This document shows, piece by piece, positions 45,134-55,100 of a DNA stretch of 64,000 nt (position 1 is its first letter; every line of letters begins with the position of its first letter). The notes under the pieces are model-generated. The model was not told the origin of the DNA. It did no database searches and saw nothing but the letters and a program-made list of their open reading frames with translations. The stretch is from CAXXOZ01 sp963676435 (GTDB taxonomy: Bacteria; Bacillota; Clostridia; Lachnospirales; Lachnospiraceae): positions 62,001 to 126,000 of the forward strand of contig CAXXOZ010000020.1 in assembly GCA_963676435.2 (NCBI GenBank), given 5' to 3'. A program made the translations under genes and the position numbers.

Positions 45134-45887
45134 CCACTTCTCCTACCTTACTTTCTTCGGGTAAATACTCTTTTGGTATAATAAGATTCCATTTTGCATC
45201 AAATTCTCCTTCTCGCCCCTGTATCAAATACCTCACACTTTCGCTAGATTTTTCATGGCATGTTTCAAAGAATCCAAAATACAGATTATGTCCAGTATAG
45301 TAGTTTTCAAGAAAATATCCTACTTTTTGATATAATACTTTTTTATTGTACTTTTTTAAATATTTCAATAATTTATCTGCATCTAAATCTTCAATAGCCC
45401 TGGTAATATTTATCAGTTCTTCAATTCCACCTATCTTTGATGCGAAATGAACGCTATCTACAAAACTCCTCTCTAAGTCTGTTATACGTATCCCCTCAAT
45501 ATTTTTTAATTCGGTTACGCCATCATCAAATGATGATTTTATATGCTTGTATTTAATGCCCATAAATTCAAATGAATTAAACCGATTTGCCGAGGATACA
45601 TACACAATATTATATACCTGATTTGCGACACCATAAAACTCACATGCTGTATGATGAGAAACATATGCACCTTCATTAATTGCCGACGCAATTTGATACC
45701 TGTTTGCAACTATGTCTCCAGTTGTTAGATCTATACAGGTATATAAATCCTTGCGAACTCTGGCTACATATTTCTTATTTATTAACCTGGTAATCATTGA
45801 TGTTGCTGTACTTTCATTCCCAGTAATAGATATCACATCACCCAATGAAAATGTTTTTAATTTTGCCAGATTTTCATATTCTTTCAT
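45120..45887 (-). CDS. AbiEi-type antitoxin/regulator, copy 1
   Basis: The 255-residue protein has an N-terminal winged helix (VISITGNESTATSMITRLINKKYVARVRKDLY) and the AbiEi C-terminal domain (SHHTACEFYGVANQ, then ITDLERSFVDSVHF). AbiEi neutralises the toxin and represses its own operon by binding inverted repeats. The 8-bp inverted repeat ATATTGCT/AGCAATAT at 45909-45932 lies directly upstream, as expected. Confidence 0.85.
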   Translation of the reverse strand: MKEYENLAKLKTFSLGDVISITGNESTATSMITRLINKKYVARVRKDLYTCIDLTTGDIVANRYQIASAINEGAYVSHHTACEFYGVANQVYNIVYVSSANRFNSFEFMGIKYKHIKSSFDDGVTELKNIEGIRITDLERSFVDSVHFASKIGGIEELINITRAIEDLDADKLLKYLKKYNKKVLYQKVGYFLENYYTGHNLYFGFFETCHEKSSESVRYLIQGREGEFDAKWNLIIPKEYLPEESKVGEVDEYI

Positions 45888-45908
45888 AAAGACTTTATTC
45901 CCTTCTCA

Positions 45909-45932
45909 ATATTGCTCACAAATAAGCAATAT
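45909..45932. promoter_or_regulatory. Inverted-repeat operator upstream of AbiEi copy 1
   Basis: ATATTGCT and AGCAATAT are perfect 8-bp arms with an 8-nt spacer, 22 bp before the antitoxin start codon. AbiEi proteins of other systems bind such repeats. The rest of the gap (45933-46174) shows no gene. Confidence 0.6.
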
Positions 45933-46218
45933 CGTGTGTTTTTTAAAGTTACTTCAATTATACACCGGTTTTGCTTAATTTCAAGTAAGATTTTGCTTTT
46001 TTTAAAGTTTTTAGTCATTGGTAAGTCCATTTTCCGTTTGCTCGGAGAAATTTTTCATTAAAATAGAGACATTACTCCTTGTCTCTTCCCTAGCTAAATC
46101 AACTTTTCTCCATCTTTTGTAGAGAATTACCGCGATTTTGGCGGATATAAAAGGTCAATTACTAAAACAACAAAAATCCCCAAGTCCTACAAAAAAAGGA
46201 ACTAAGGGGTTATCTCTT

Positions 46219-46327
46219 ATAGGCTAAACCCTAATCCTCACATTTGAACATTGTATCAATCCAAAAACACTGATAAATAGGAGGTTTGCGGGTACTCTGG
46301 TGTTTTTTGCATAGGGTTTGCATAAAT
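46219..46327 (-). repeat. Class B att-like repeat, copy B2
   Basis: It has the same layout as B1: a T-arm-like TGTTCAAAT segment, the shared core CACTGATAAATAGGAGG, and a weakened doublet. A hairpin (46175-46210, CCCC/GGGG arms) precedes it. It ends 28 bp before the stop of the second AbiEii gene. Confidence 0.65.
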
Positions 46328-46354
46328 AAATTTAAGAAAATGTACGCATCTTTT

Positions 46355-47209
46355 TTAATATACCTTTAAATACAAAATTCTAACTACTTCATAAACTTGA
46401 TCCATTACATCCTTCCATTCCAATTCACCAACAAAATAATTATCATCCTTAAAAGTCTTCCATCTATTTTTCATTTCTTTATCATTTAATATTCTTTCAC
46501 ATATTTGTTCAGCTCTTTCTTTTGCAAATGTCGTTTCCCTTTTTTTGCATGTTGCAATAAATGCCTCGTTCAACAGGGAGTTCTTCATCAAGTCTTCTAA
46601 TTTTTCTTTTGTAAGTGAATAGATGTCATATAAATCTCTCATCCTTGTATTGGCAATATCTCTACTTAGGACAGTCTGCAATTTTTCTGCTAAAAGTGTT
46701 TCCAGATTATAGGTCATAACAGAAATTGTTCTGTCTTCAAACATCAACTTATATTCATATTCTATTGCTCTAGGTGTTATTACATCATCTGTTGAAATAT
46801 CGATCTTAATCGTTTGACGTAGTTTATCAAGTTTTGCCTCAATCATTACCCTTATTCCTGGATAATCAAAATCTGACATTATTTCCTTACAAGTTGTTAT
46901 TTTAAAACTAACCCCATCATCAACAGGGATATTCATAATGTTTTGAATAATTTCTTTTGCTTCTGCCTCATTAATTGGCAATGCTCTCACAGTAGTATCT
47001 ATATCCATCGTAGATCGAAGGTCAATTCCAACTAATGACGCAACCAACAACCCACCTTTAAGAATAAACTGATCGTGATATTCCGAAATTGATACTCTTT
47101 CTAAAAATCTCTCCATAATAAAAGTTCTTATATATGCCTGAGCAATTTTAGCATCACTATTTGATATATTTTTGACCTTGTCTTTTAATTGTTTTGATGT
47201 TCGGATCAT
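46355..47209 (-). CDS. AbiEii-type nucleotidyltransferase toxin, copy 2
   Basis: The 284-residue protein carries FILKGGLLVASLVGI followed by LRSTMDIDTTVR, the nucleotidyltransferase GG and D-x-D pattern, and ANTRMRDLYDIYSL downstream. It is only distantly related to copy 1, so the two cassettes are not a recent duplication. Overlap of 4 bp with the antitoxin indicates coupled expression. Confidence 0.85.
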   Translation of the reverse strand: MIRTSKQLKDKVKNISNSDAKIAQAYIRTFIMERFLERVSISEYHDQFILKGGLLVASLVGIDLRSTMDIDTTVRALPINEAEAKEIIQNIMNIPVDDGVSFKITTCKEIMSDFDYPGIRVMIEAKLDKLRQTIKIDISTDDVITPRAIEYEYKLMFEDRTISVMTYNLETLLAEKLQTVLSRDIANTRMRDLYDIYSLTKEKLEDLMKNSLLNEAFIATCKKRETTFAKERAEQICERILNDKEMKNRWKTFKDDNYFVGELEWKDVMDQVYEVVRILYLKVY

Positions 47210-47799
47210 ATCATTACCTCCACGTATTTCATAATTTCATCTTTTAAACCTAATTTCTCTGCATACGCTAATAGAACATCCAGTTTTTTATCAGTACTCC
47301 CCATATATTCCTTCATCGATGTTTGAAACGTCTGAACTTCAACCTCTCCCCGCTGTGCCACGAGATCACAGATACATCTCTCTTTATCATAAATCTTAAT
47401 TAAATTTCCAAAATTAGATTCGATTTCTATAATGCCCATTCGATACAATTCTTCATCATAACTATGAATGATCATTCCTTTTTCTTTCAGGCGAAAGGTA
47501 TTATAATTTTTTGGAACACTTACATGAATTTTAGAATATTCACGATCTGTTAGACCATGTAAATACAATGCTGTTTCTCTATCAAAAATTACAATCGGAT
47601 TACTTTTTTGAATAACAAATAATTCATCCAGCCAAGTATCTTCCGAAAAATAGATACCATGTGCAGCTTTTTCAAAATGATTCGTTTTTAAGTATTTTGA
47701 AAAATAAGTTTTGGAAATACCAGCTTCAGTAACTTCAGCTGTAAATAAATATCCATTATTCCTTTCTGCCATATCTGCCAGCTGTTCTTTTTTGGTCAT
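47206..47799 (-). CDS. AbiEi-type antitoxin/regulator, copy 2
   Basis: The 197-residue protein has a helix-turn-helix (GYLFTAEVTEAGISKTYFSKYLKTN), then HGIYFSE and the DRETALYLHGLTDR block typical of AbiEi. It lacks the longer C-terminal part seen in copy 1. A 13-bp perfect inverted repeat lies upstream. Confidence 0.85.
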   Translation of the reverse strand: MTKKEQLADMAERNNGYLFTAEVTEAGISKTYFSKYLKTNHFEKAAHGIYFSEDTWLDELFVIQKSNPIVIFDRETALYLHGLTDREYSKIHVSVPKNYNTFRLKEKGMIIHSYDEELYRMGIIEIESNFGNLIKIYDKERCICDLVAQRGEVEVQTFQTSMKEYMGSTDKKLDVLLAYAEKLGLKDEIMKYVEVMI

Positions 47800-47817
47800 T
47801 CATATCATCCCCTTTTT

Positions 47818-47863
47818 GTTTACTTTTGTGTATATTTTACTATATGTTCACACAAAAGTAAAC
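47818..47863. promoter_or_regulatory. Inverted-repeat operator upstream of AbiEi copy 2
   Basis: GTTTACTTTTGTG (47818-47830) and CACAAAAGTAAAC (47851-47863) are perfect 13-bp arms around an A+T-rich 20-nt spacer that can hold the -10 box. Autoregulation by AbiEi is expected. Confidence 0.7.
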
Positions 47864-48077
47864 CATGTTATTATCAACCCTTTATTTGCTGATAACATCT
47901 CACGAAATATATGGTTCTGTTGCAAACTTTCGTTTATATATATATCAATCATGGAAATATAATTTATTTAACATTTGAAAAGCAATAGATGTCGTGAACT
48001 AAAGAAAATGGATCAAATTACTTTGTTGTTCAAAAAAACCTCCAAAATCTTTTCAGATCTCGAAGGTTTATTCTCTT

Positions 48078-48175
48078 GAACGGCACTCGGATTTGAACAC
48101 TGTGTCAAGTCAAAAAATAGCGTAAAAAGGAGGTTTGCGGGTACTCTGATGTTTTTTGCATAACTTTTGCATAGA
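48078..48175 (-). repeat. Class B att-like repeat, copy B3
   Basis: It has TGTTCAAAT in T-arm context, the core shared with B1/B2 (GGAGGTTTGCGGGTACTCTG on the plus strand) and the ATGCAAAA doublet. A hairpin with AACCTCC/GGAGGTT-like arms precedes it. The segment 47864-48371 has no gene apart from B3 and A3. Confidence 0.65.
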
Positions 48176-48189
48176 TTTTTATATTTATG

Positions 48190-48289
48190 TGGGGAGATGG
48201 GGTTCGAACCCGTCCCGCTAGTCAAAAATACCGCAAGAAAGGAGCTTTCCAGCATACCTCTTTTGATTTGGACTCAAGGTTGGACTCAC
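48190..48289 (-). repeat. Class A att-like repeat, copy A3
   Basis: It matches A2 (43600-43699) at roughly nine bases in ten and in the same orientation. It contains GGGTTCGAACCCC on the minus strand. A2 and A3 therefore bracket the whole AbiE segment as direct repeats about 4.6 kb apart. Confidence 0.65.
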
Positions 48290-48371
48290 AAAAATTTGAT
48301 TATAAAAAATAAAGCTTTTAACGATTTTTATTCTTATATCATTTTTTATAATTAATTGTTATTAATGTTTT

Positions 48372-48971
48372 TTACATAAATATTTTTTCCAACTTATCTA
48401 ATAAAATAAGTATTTCTCTTTGTCTGTTTTTTATATCTTTTGTTAAATTTTTATATTCAGGATAATTTCTTTGAATTTCTTGTGGTGATAAATTTCTGTT
48501 CTCTCCTCTTAAAATTTCAATATCATACCATTTTCTAAATTTAGATTGCCATTCAGTTAAATGAGGTCTCATTCCTTGATTAAGTATCTTCATTCCAACA
48601 TTAATTAACTCTTTATTATTTGCTGTTGGGCGAACTGATAACAAAAGTTCTCTTATCATCTTAAATGCTGTAAACCACGAATCATAAACTTCAATAATCA
48701 CATCATTCTCTTCAAATTCAATTCCTATCTTTCGTGTTTTTAATTGTATATAGATCTTATATGCTATATCTATATTCTTTACATTAACATTGATTTTTAT
48801 ATTGAACACTGCAATTTCACATACATTAAAAAATTTCGATTTTTTTCGAATTCGCATCAAAAAAAATACGAGAAGTATTATAAGAAAAAATATTACCAGT
48901 ATGAAAAATTTAGACTTTAAAAAAATATCTAATAATTGAATTAAAAAGTCTCTAGAATCATAAAAAGACAC
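48372..48971 (-). CDS. Membrane-anchored protein paired with a TIR-like protein
   Basis: The 199 residues have one strong membrane helix (FFILVIFFLIILLVFFLM) near residues 22-40 and a helical cytoplasmic part. I do not recognise a family. It starts at a GTG that overlaps the stop of the TIR-like gene, so both are made together. In TIR-based defence systems a membrane partner is common, which makes an effector or anchoring role plausible. Confidence 0.6.
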   Translation of the reverse strand: MSFYDSRDFLIQLLDIFLKSKFFILVIFFLIILLVFFLMRIRKKSKFFNVCEIAVFNIKINVNVKNIDIAYKIYIQLKTRKIGIEFEENDVIIEVYDSWFTAFKMIRELLLSVRPTANNKELINVGMKILNQGMRPHLTEWQSKFRKWYDIEILRGENRNLSPQEIQRNYPEYKNLTKDIKNRQREILILLDKLEKIFM

Positions 48972-49555
48972 TATCCGTTTCTCCTCCTCATTTTTTCACT
49001 TAAATTATAGTTGTTTAATTCTTTGTTTTCAAATGCTTCATTTAATAAAAATTTCAATCCTTCTGTATTGTTTATAATATTGTTATAATCAACAACACAG
49101 ATTCTAACACCCTTTTCTTTAACATTATCCACTAGTCTTTTAGGCATATAGTTGTATCTTTCATATGAACTTATTGGTGACCATGAAATATTTCGCCCTA
49201 GTATATCTTTATCTTTTTCAGATATTGAAATCTGACTTCCATTTATTGTTGGAAGGTTAACAATCAGTATTCCTGATTTTTTGTTTTTCGAACTATTAAA
49301 CATACTAGAATAGATTTCCCAATCAACATGTTTTCTATCCTTAGTATTCGTACCAACTAAAACTATGGTTACCGTACTATCTTTCAAATATTCATCCCTT
49401 ATCTTAACCCTTATTGTTTCATCATTTAAACCTTCATCAATGTCACCTGTATCGACTGACATATCAAAAAATGATATGTTATCATGGATACTCTTCAACT
49501 CGTTTTTATACCTTTGGTCATTGGCATGATGATAACTTATAAACACTCTATGCAT
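48971..49555 (-). CDS. TIR-like (MTH538/ThsB-type) protein
   Basis: The N-terminus HRVFISYHHANDQRYKNEL, then DTGDIDEGLNDETIR, TVTIVLVGTNTKDRKHVDWEI and later a SYERYNYMP segment match the MTH538 TIR-like family that includes ThsB of the Thoeris defence system. Such proteins make NAD-derived signals or bind related ligands. I take the ATG at 49555 with GGGAG 8 nt upstream. No ThsA-like NADase/SIR2 gene is adjacent; the effector may be the membrane protein downstream. Confidence 0.8.
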   Translation of the reverse strand: MHRVFISYHHANDQRYKNELKSIHDNISFFDMSVDTGDIDEGLNDETIRVKIRDEYLKDSTVTIVLVGTNTKDRKHVDWEIYSSMFNSSKNKKSGILIVNLPTINGSQISISEKDKDILGRNISWSPISSYERYNYMPKRLVDNVKEKGVRICVVDYNNIINNTEGLKFLLNEAFENKELNNYNLSEKMRRRNG

Positions 49556-49695
49556 AGGTATTTCTCCCACATTAAAACCTCCTTTTATATAATTTTTTTA
49601 GCAGTTAAAATTTTGTTTTTTGTTGCTTTTTATTGTTATCCTCTTTTTTACTTACAAAAATTCCTCTCATATTAGCAAATAATAAGCTATACACT

Positions 49696-50529
49696 TCAAT
49701 ACACTTCAATAATATTATTTTTTATGTCCTTAATCAGATAAGAATTGTTTATTAGTTCAATAGTAATAATAACTCCTTGTCCTTTATCATAGATAATGTT
49801 CTCACCAACTTCATTAACATTATCAATAGAACCATGTATTATTTTTTCAATGTCAACATCAACATTAGGATTGTTCTTTATCCATTCAACCACATCTTCT
49901 CCATAAATTATTTCATACACATCACTATATTGGTAAGTATCAACATTTTTTTCTTCTGAGATATTATATGGGAAAATTGATAGTCCAAAAACAATTACAA
50001 GGCATACAACAGAATTTCTTATTGCCCTATATGAAGCATAAATAATATTATTCCTTATTAAATTCTGGTTTACATTTAGGTTTATGGATTGAAGTATACT
50101 CTTCAAATTTTTACTAGTACGGTCCTCTAATGAAAGTGGATAAACTATATTTTCTTTTATTAAAACTTGTATTGACATTATTCCCGCTATTAACATATAT
50201 AAAACACATAAGATTGCTAATATAAATACTACATAATTAAAATATTTTATTGGGATTTTAACAATAATTTTATCTATCACCCTGGAAAGATTCAAAACAA
50301 GCGTAATTGCAATTGTTAATGCCGCTATTATTGTTTTCGCTTTATCTTCAAGTCTATTCTTTGTATCAATTGCTGCATTATAATCATCTAATAAATACCT
50401 TTCATCTATCTGATTCACTTTATTCGTAACTTCAATATTATATAAGTCTCTATTCTTTTTTCTTAACTTTTTGTTTGGTTTATATGCTTCTATTACTGGT
50501 ATGATTTGTTTAATAATTTGTTTTACCAT
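49696..50529 (-). CDS. Membrane protein of the graspetide-like locus
   Basis: The 277 residues have two central helices (TIIAALTIAITLVLNLS and FVILAILCVLYMLIAGI) and a third (VVCLVIVFGLSIF), with a charged N-terminal part and an extracytoplasmic tail. The layout resembles SLATT-like predicted membrane effectors, though I cannot confirm that. Its start overlaps the ATP-grasp gene by about 20 bp, so it belongs to the same unit and could export, sense or be the target of the peptide. I use the ATG at 50529 with GAGAGG upstream. Confidence 0.6.
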   Translation of the reverse strand: MVKQIIKQIIPVIEAYKPNKKLRKKNRDLYNIEVTNKVNQIDERYLLDDYNAAIDTKNRLEDKAKTIIAALTIAITLVLNLSRVIDKIIVKIPIKYFNYVVFILAILCVLYMLIAGIMSIQVLIKENIVYPLSLEDRTSKNLKSILQSINLNVNQNLIRNNIIYASYRAIRNSVVCLVIVFGLSIFPYNISEEKNVDTYQYSDVYEIIYGEDVVEWIKNNPNVDVDIEKIIHGSIDNVNEVGENIIYDKGQGVIITIELINNSYLIKDIKNNIIEVY

Positions 50530-51484
50530 TTTCACCCTCTCTACACAACGCCTCCTTTATTGCTCCACTTATTTTCATCCCTGTATTCACTTCAAGCCAT
50601 CCCCACTCACCAGTAGGATTCACTTCAATAAAATAGTAACTATCATTAACAATAGCTAAATCAATGCCTCCAAAATCCAATTTTAATTTTTTCATCAGCC
50701 TAAGTATAGCTTCTTCAATGTGTTCAGATAGTTGAAAGGGCACATATTCTAATTCTTCTTTTCGCAAGCGCCAATCACCATACACTCCTTTTCCATTATG
50801 CAATATTTTAACAGGAAACAATTCACCACAAACATATGTAACCCTGCAGTCTATTTTGGGGTTTAGGAACTCCTGTATAAACACTGGTGCTAAAGTTAAA
50901 TCATATTCAATCAAATCCTTCCCTGAAACCATATTTGTATATGTAAACATTTCTTTACTATTTAATGAGTCATAAAAAAGTGCTGAATCTATAGATTTGA
51001 CAATATAGTCCTTTTCCTTTTCCAAATCTATGTCCACACAATTAGAAACGTATGTTAAAGGAATCGATAATCCACACTCTTCTGCAACACTCAATTGAAA
51101 TATTTTATTTTCTGCACGATATGTATTTACAGGGTTATTTATCCACTTTGCATTTTTAAATATAATCAAATTTCTTAAAAATGAACTCCATTGAGTCCTT
51201 TCTAGTTGCTCATTTACATTCAAATTGTCTTTTGTTTGAGTTCTAAGAAAAACAGGTGCCCTAAAAAATATTCCTTTTAATTTTTCAAAATGTACCTCAT
51301 ACCCCTCATCATCAATCCAAATGTTCATAGTCTTTTTCTGTAAATCTAAAAATATTTTGTGTTTTAAAAATTCATCTCTATTCAATCGATAAAATTTTTC
51401 TTTTGTTTCTAAAAAATTATAGCAAACCAAGTCCGTAGAAAAGTCGATTGTAGAAGAAATAATTAAGTATTCAATTTTATTCAC
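50510..51484 (-). CDS. ATP-grasp peptide ligase (MvdC/MvdD-like)
   Basis: The protein has the ATP-grasp core of RiPP ligases: NPVNTYRAENKIFQLSVAEE with the lysine, VKSIDSALFYD, PVFIQEFLNPKIDCRVTYV (the conserved D-x-R segment) and DLAIVNDSYYFIEVNPTGEWGWLE, with the metal-binding E and N. Such enzymes form ester or amide cross-links between Asp/Glu and Thr/Ser/Lys in a precursor peptide. The start is a GTG at 51484 overlapping the precursor stop, with GAGG 9 nt upstream; the longer frame to 51547 would run over the precursor gene. Confidence 0.8.
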   Translation of the reverse strand: MNKIEYLIISSTIDFSTDLVCYNFLETKEKFYRLNRDEFLKHKIFLDLQKKTMNIWIDDEGYEVHFEKLKGIFFRAPVFLRTQTKDNLNVNEQLERTQWSSFLRNLIIFKNAKWINNPVNTYRAENKIFQLSVAEECGLSIPLTYVSNCVDIDLEKEKDYIVKSIDSALFYDSLNSKEMFTYTNMVSGKDLIEYDLTLAPVFIQEFLNPKIDCRVTYVCGELFPVKILHNGKGVYGDWRLRKEELEYVPFQLSEHIEEAILRLMKKLKLDFGGIDLAIVNDSYYFIEVNPTGEWGWLEVNTGMKISGAIKEALCREGENGKTNY

Positions 51485-51683
51485 CCTTTTGATCCTCACC
51501 CGTTTCAATATCACATTTTTTTGACACAGGCCTATGTGCGTAATCACTTATCATCATTACTTCACCTGAATTATTATTTCTCCATAAACCACATGTTCTA
51601 TCATAAGTGCAACCATCCGGGGTCAATTTTTGTGGTACGTTTTCATATACAAAAGCTTTCTCTAATAAAAAATGTTTCTTCAT
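51477..51683 (-). CDS. Putative graspetide precursor peptide, 68 residues
   Basis: This short gene lies directly upstream of and overlaps the ATP-grasp ligase gene. It encodes a leader (MKKHFLLEKAFVYENVPQ) and a C-terminal part ending DIETGEDQKGE, rich in Asp, Glu and Thr as in graspetide cores; CTYDRTCGLW and a third Cys lie before it. GGGAG is 11 nt before the ATG at 51683 (a GTG at 51692 is closer to the site but less likely). The mature product would be a cross-linked peptide; a core boundary cannot be set from sequence. Confidence 0.65.
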   Translation of the reverse strand: MKKHFLLEKAFVYENVPQKLTPDGCTYDRTCGLWRNNNSGEVMMISDYAHRPVSKKCDIETGEDQKGE

Positions 51684-51836
51684 AATTTTCACTTCTCCCT
51701 TTTTTATAAAATTTTATTATTAACTTAATATTATATTTAAAAAATTCAAGATGCTTTATCAATAACAAAAGTTACCATAAACAAGAATAACAAACAAATT
51801 GTTTTTAGATCGAAAATATTCAGAAATTTTTAGGCA

Positions 51837-52118
51837 CTAAGTCTTATACTTATTTTCAAATGGTACAACAATCGCATAATTAAAATCCGGGGTTTTCATG
51901 TTCTTCACAAGCTGCCCTAAACAAGTATTAAAATCAACGGTAATTTGTGAAGTCATACCTTTTACTTCGATTATCTACTTTTCTTTACCTTTTTCTGCGA
52001 CCAAGTCTATTTGCTCATCTTTTTCAACCATGTACCCATTTTTCTCAAAATATTCTTCTATCGCTTCTTGGACAAAGGCTTCATTAGGATAAACCTTTTC
52101 TTTTTTAAAATGTTTCAT
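51837..52118 (-). pseudogene. PD-(D/E)XK nuclease-like gene with an internal TAG
   Basis: One frame reads MKHFKKEKVYPNEAF...QIDLVAEKGKEK, then TAG at 51975-51977, then IIEVKGMTSQIT and VPFENKYKT before the real stop. The elements IDLVAEK and IIEVKG are the D and E-x-K of an Mrr/Holliday-resolvase-like nuclease fold; a TGG (Trp) in place of TAG would restore it. At 93 residues it is short, and the C-terminus may be lost. It is a relic beside the type I restriction genes. Confidence 0.7.
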
Positions 52119-52190
52119 ATATTTCCCTACACCTTTTAATCACTTATATTTGTAAAACAAAGACAACAGGGTGCAAACCTAGCAAATTTT

Positions 52191-55100
52191 TCATACAATC
52201 ATATTTGCACTCATAAGTTCTGCCTGCTTAATTACCGTATCAATTGCATTTTTCGCTTGTTCTGGTGGATATTTATATTTACGAAGCAGGTGCTTGATTT
52301 GAGTACGCATATATGCTCTTGCCGATTGCTTTTTATCCCAATCAACGGTTCTACTTTTTTGAATCAGTGTTGTAAGCTCATGAGCCATCTCAACAAGAGT
52401 TGAATCTTCCATGTTTCTAAGTACCTCTGGGTCAGCAACAAGGGCATCATAAAAGGCAAGCTCTTCAGCAGACAGACCTTTTGCTTTCCCGGCTGAATAA
52501 GCCTCAGTCATTTCCTCTGACAGATTTAAAAGCTCTTCAATAACTTCAGCACTTGTAATCATCCGGTTATTATACCGCTTTAAAACATCCTTCATTTTTT
52601 CGGAAAAAAGTTTTGACTTAACAACACCGGTTCTTGCAAATACTCTTATGTTATACTCCAGTAATCTACGCAACATTTCTGCAGCTATGTTTTTATGTTT
52701 CATTCTTCGTACCTGCGCCATATATTCATCTGATAGTAATGATATTTCTGGTTTTTTCTGACCGGATTGTTCAAATATATTAACCACTCCGTCCTGTTCA
52801 ATAGCTTGTTCAAGCATCCTCATGATATGTGAATTTATTTCATTTGATGTGATTTTTCCTTTGCCAGCAACTTTGCACAATCCTGCTTTTACACATTTAA
52901 AAAACTCAATTTCTTTTTTATCATATTCATCCATTAAGCTACGACATAGCGTCTCGGCTTGACTAAGTGCGGTTGCTTCTTTTATATATTCCTTTGATTC
53001 ATCTTCTTCAAAACTAAGAGCAAACTCAACGCCATCGGCAATAGCTTTAAGCCTCTGTACGTCTGATTCTCCAAAAAAGGTACCATAATCAAACCCGTAA
53101 AACATGTCACGCATAACTTCAAGTTTAGACATCGCTATTGAATAAGCAATTCCTAAATCCGGAACCTTGTCTTGATCTCGTTTTGTATATTGTTGTAAAG
53201 CAGATTTAAGTTCTGCGGCCATACCAATATAGTCTACAATCAGACCTGCCTCTTTATCCTGGTACACCCTATTAACACGAGCTATTGCCTGCATTAAATT
53301 GTGTCCCTTCATTGGTTTATCAACATACATTGTTGCCATCGATGGTACGTCAAATCCAGTCAGCCACATATCAACAACAATAGCAATTTTAAAATCACTG
53401 CTATTATCTTTGAACTCAATCATTAATCCATCTCTATATGCTTTGTTACCAATAATTTCATGCCAGTCTTCTGGATCTTGATTACTCGATGTAAGAACTA
53501 CCTTTACTTTTTCATCCCATTCAGGGCGTTTACTTAAAAGAATCCTATATAACTCAATCGCTATTCGCCTTGTCATACAAACAATCATTGCCTTACCAGT
53601 CAAAACATACTGACGATCCTCGTAATGGGCTATTATATCTTCGGCCAACATATTCAAACGCTCCGAAGAACCAACAATTGCCTCTATTCCTGAAAGATCT
53701 GTTTTTGATTTCTCTATTTCAACTTCTGTAGAATCTCCGACTAAAGCTTCGTATTCCTGGTCTATTTTTATTAATATATCGTCATTAAGTTTAAGTTTTG
53801 GCGTCCTGTTTTCATAATAAATTGGCACAGTTGCACCGTCATCAACTGCCTGGGTCATATCATAAATATCTATGTATTCACCAAATACTTCTGTTGTAGA
53901 CTTATCCTTCATATCAATAGGTGTGCCAGTAAAACCAATAAATGTTGCATTTGGAAGAGCGTCTCTCATATGCTTTGCCATTCCATATTTCCATTCGCCT
54001 GTTTCTTTATCAAGCTTAGCTTCCATTCCATATTGAGAGCGATGAGCTTCATCTGCCATAAAAATAATATTACTGCGATCATTAATAATGTCATCGCCTT
54101 CTTCAAATTTTTGTATGGTTGTAAATATGATTCCACCTGCTTTTACCTTTAAGAGTTCTTTTAAATGCGTTCTACTTTCCGCCTGTCTAGGCGTCTGTCT
54201 TAGTAGCAGTTTTGAACTTGACAAAAAAGTACCAAAAAGCTGGTTGTCTAAATCATTACGATCTGTAAGAACAACAATTGTTGGATTTTCAAATTCTGCA
54301 TCACTAACAATAATTCCTGAATAAAAAACCATTGAAAGACTTTTACCACTTCCTTGAGTGTGCCAAACGACACCAACTTTTCGACTGTTTTCTTTTAAAG
54401 CCTTACTGGTACTATCTGCAGCTTTTCTCACTGCAAAGTACTGATGGTAACCAGCCAAGATTTTTACAGTTTTTCCTTGAATATCTTGAAATACAATAAA
54501 ATTACGTATTATATCTAATAAACGTTCTTTTGGGAACATACCATTTAGTGCAACAATAAAGAAATCTGTTGCATTTTCAGCTGGTTTCTCACCATCCTCC
54601 GATTTCCAAGCCATATAGCGTGTAAAATCAGAAGTAATCGTTCCAACTCTCGTATCAATACCATCACTAATAATGTTAAATGCATTGTAATTAAAAAGTG
54701 TAGGAATATCTAACTGGTAATTTTTGACCTGCATGTATGCCTGCTCAACCGTAGTACTTTCTTTACCCATGTTTTTTAATTCAAAAAGGATTATCGGGAT
54801 ACCATTAATAAATACCAGAATATCCGGACGTTTATTCTTATATTCAATAATCGTATACTGATTTATCACTTTAAAATCATTCTTTAAGGGGTTTTCAAAA
54901 TCTATAAGTTTAACTGTGAATGTACGATTTTCTTTATCTTTTTGGTAGGGAACTGGGACACCTTCGACAATATACTTATGAAAAGATGCGTTTAAATCCT
55001 CCATTTTTAAAAGCCCTAAATTCTTTACTTCTTTAAAAGCTTCAGAAATTATCTCCTGACTTATACCTGGATTTATTTTTAATATCGAATCTCTAAAGAA

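Noticed and set aside
48013..48255. Small ORF over repeats A3 and B3
   Set aside because: It translates repeat DNA, and similar peptides arise from the other copies. There is no ribosome-binding site.
43355..48289. CRISPR array from the spaced repeats
   Set aside because: Repeats are about 100 bp, few, diverged and spaced by whole genes. There is no regular spacer length and no cas gene.
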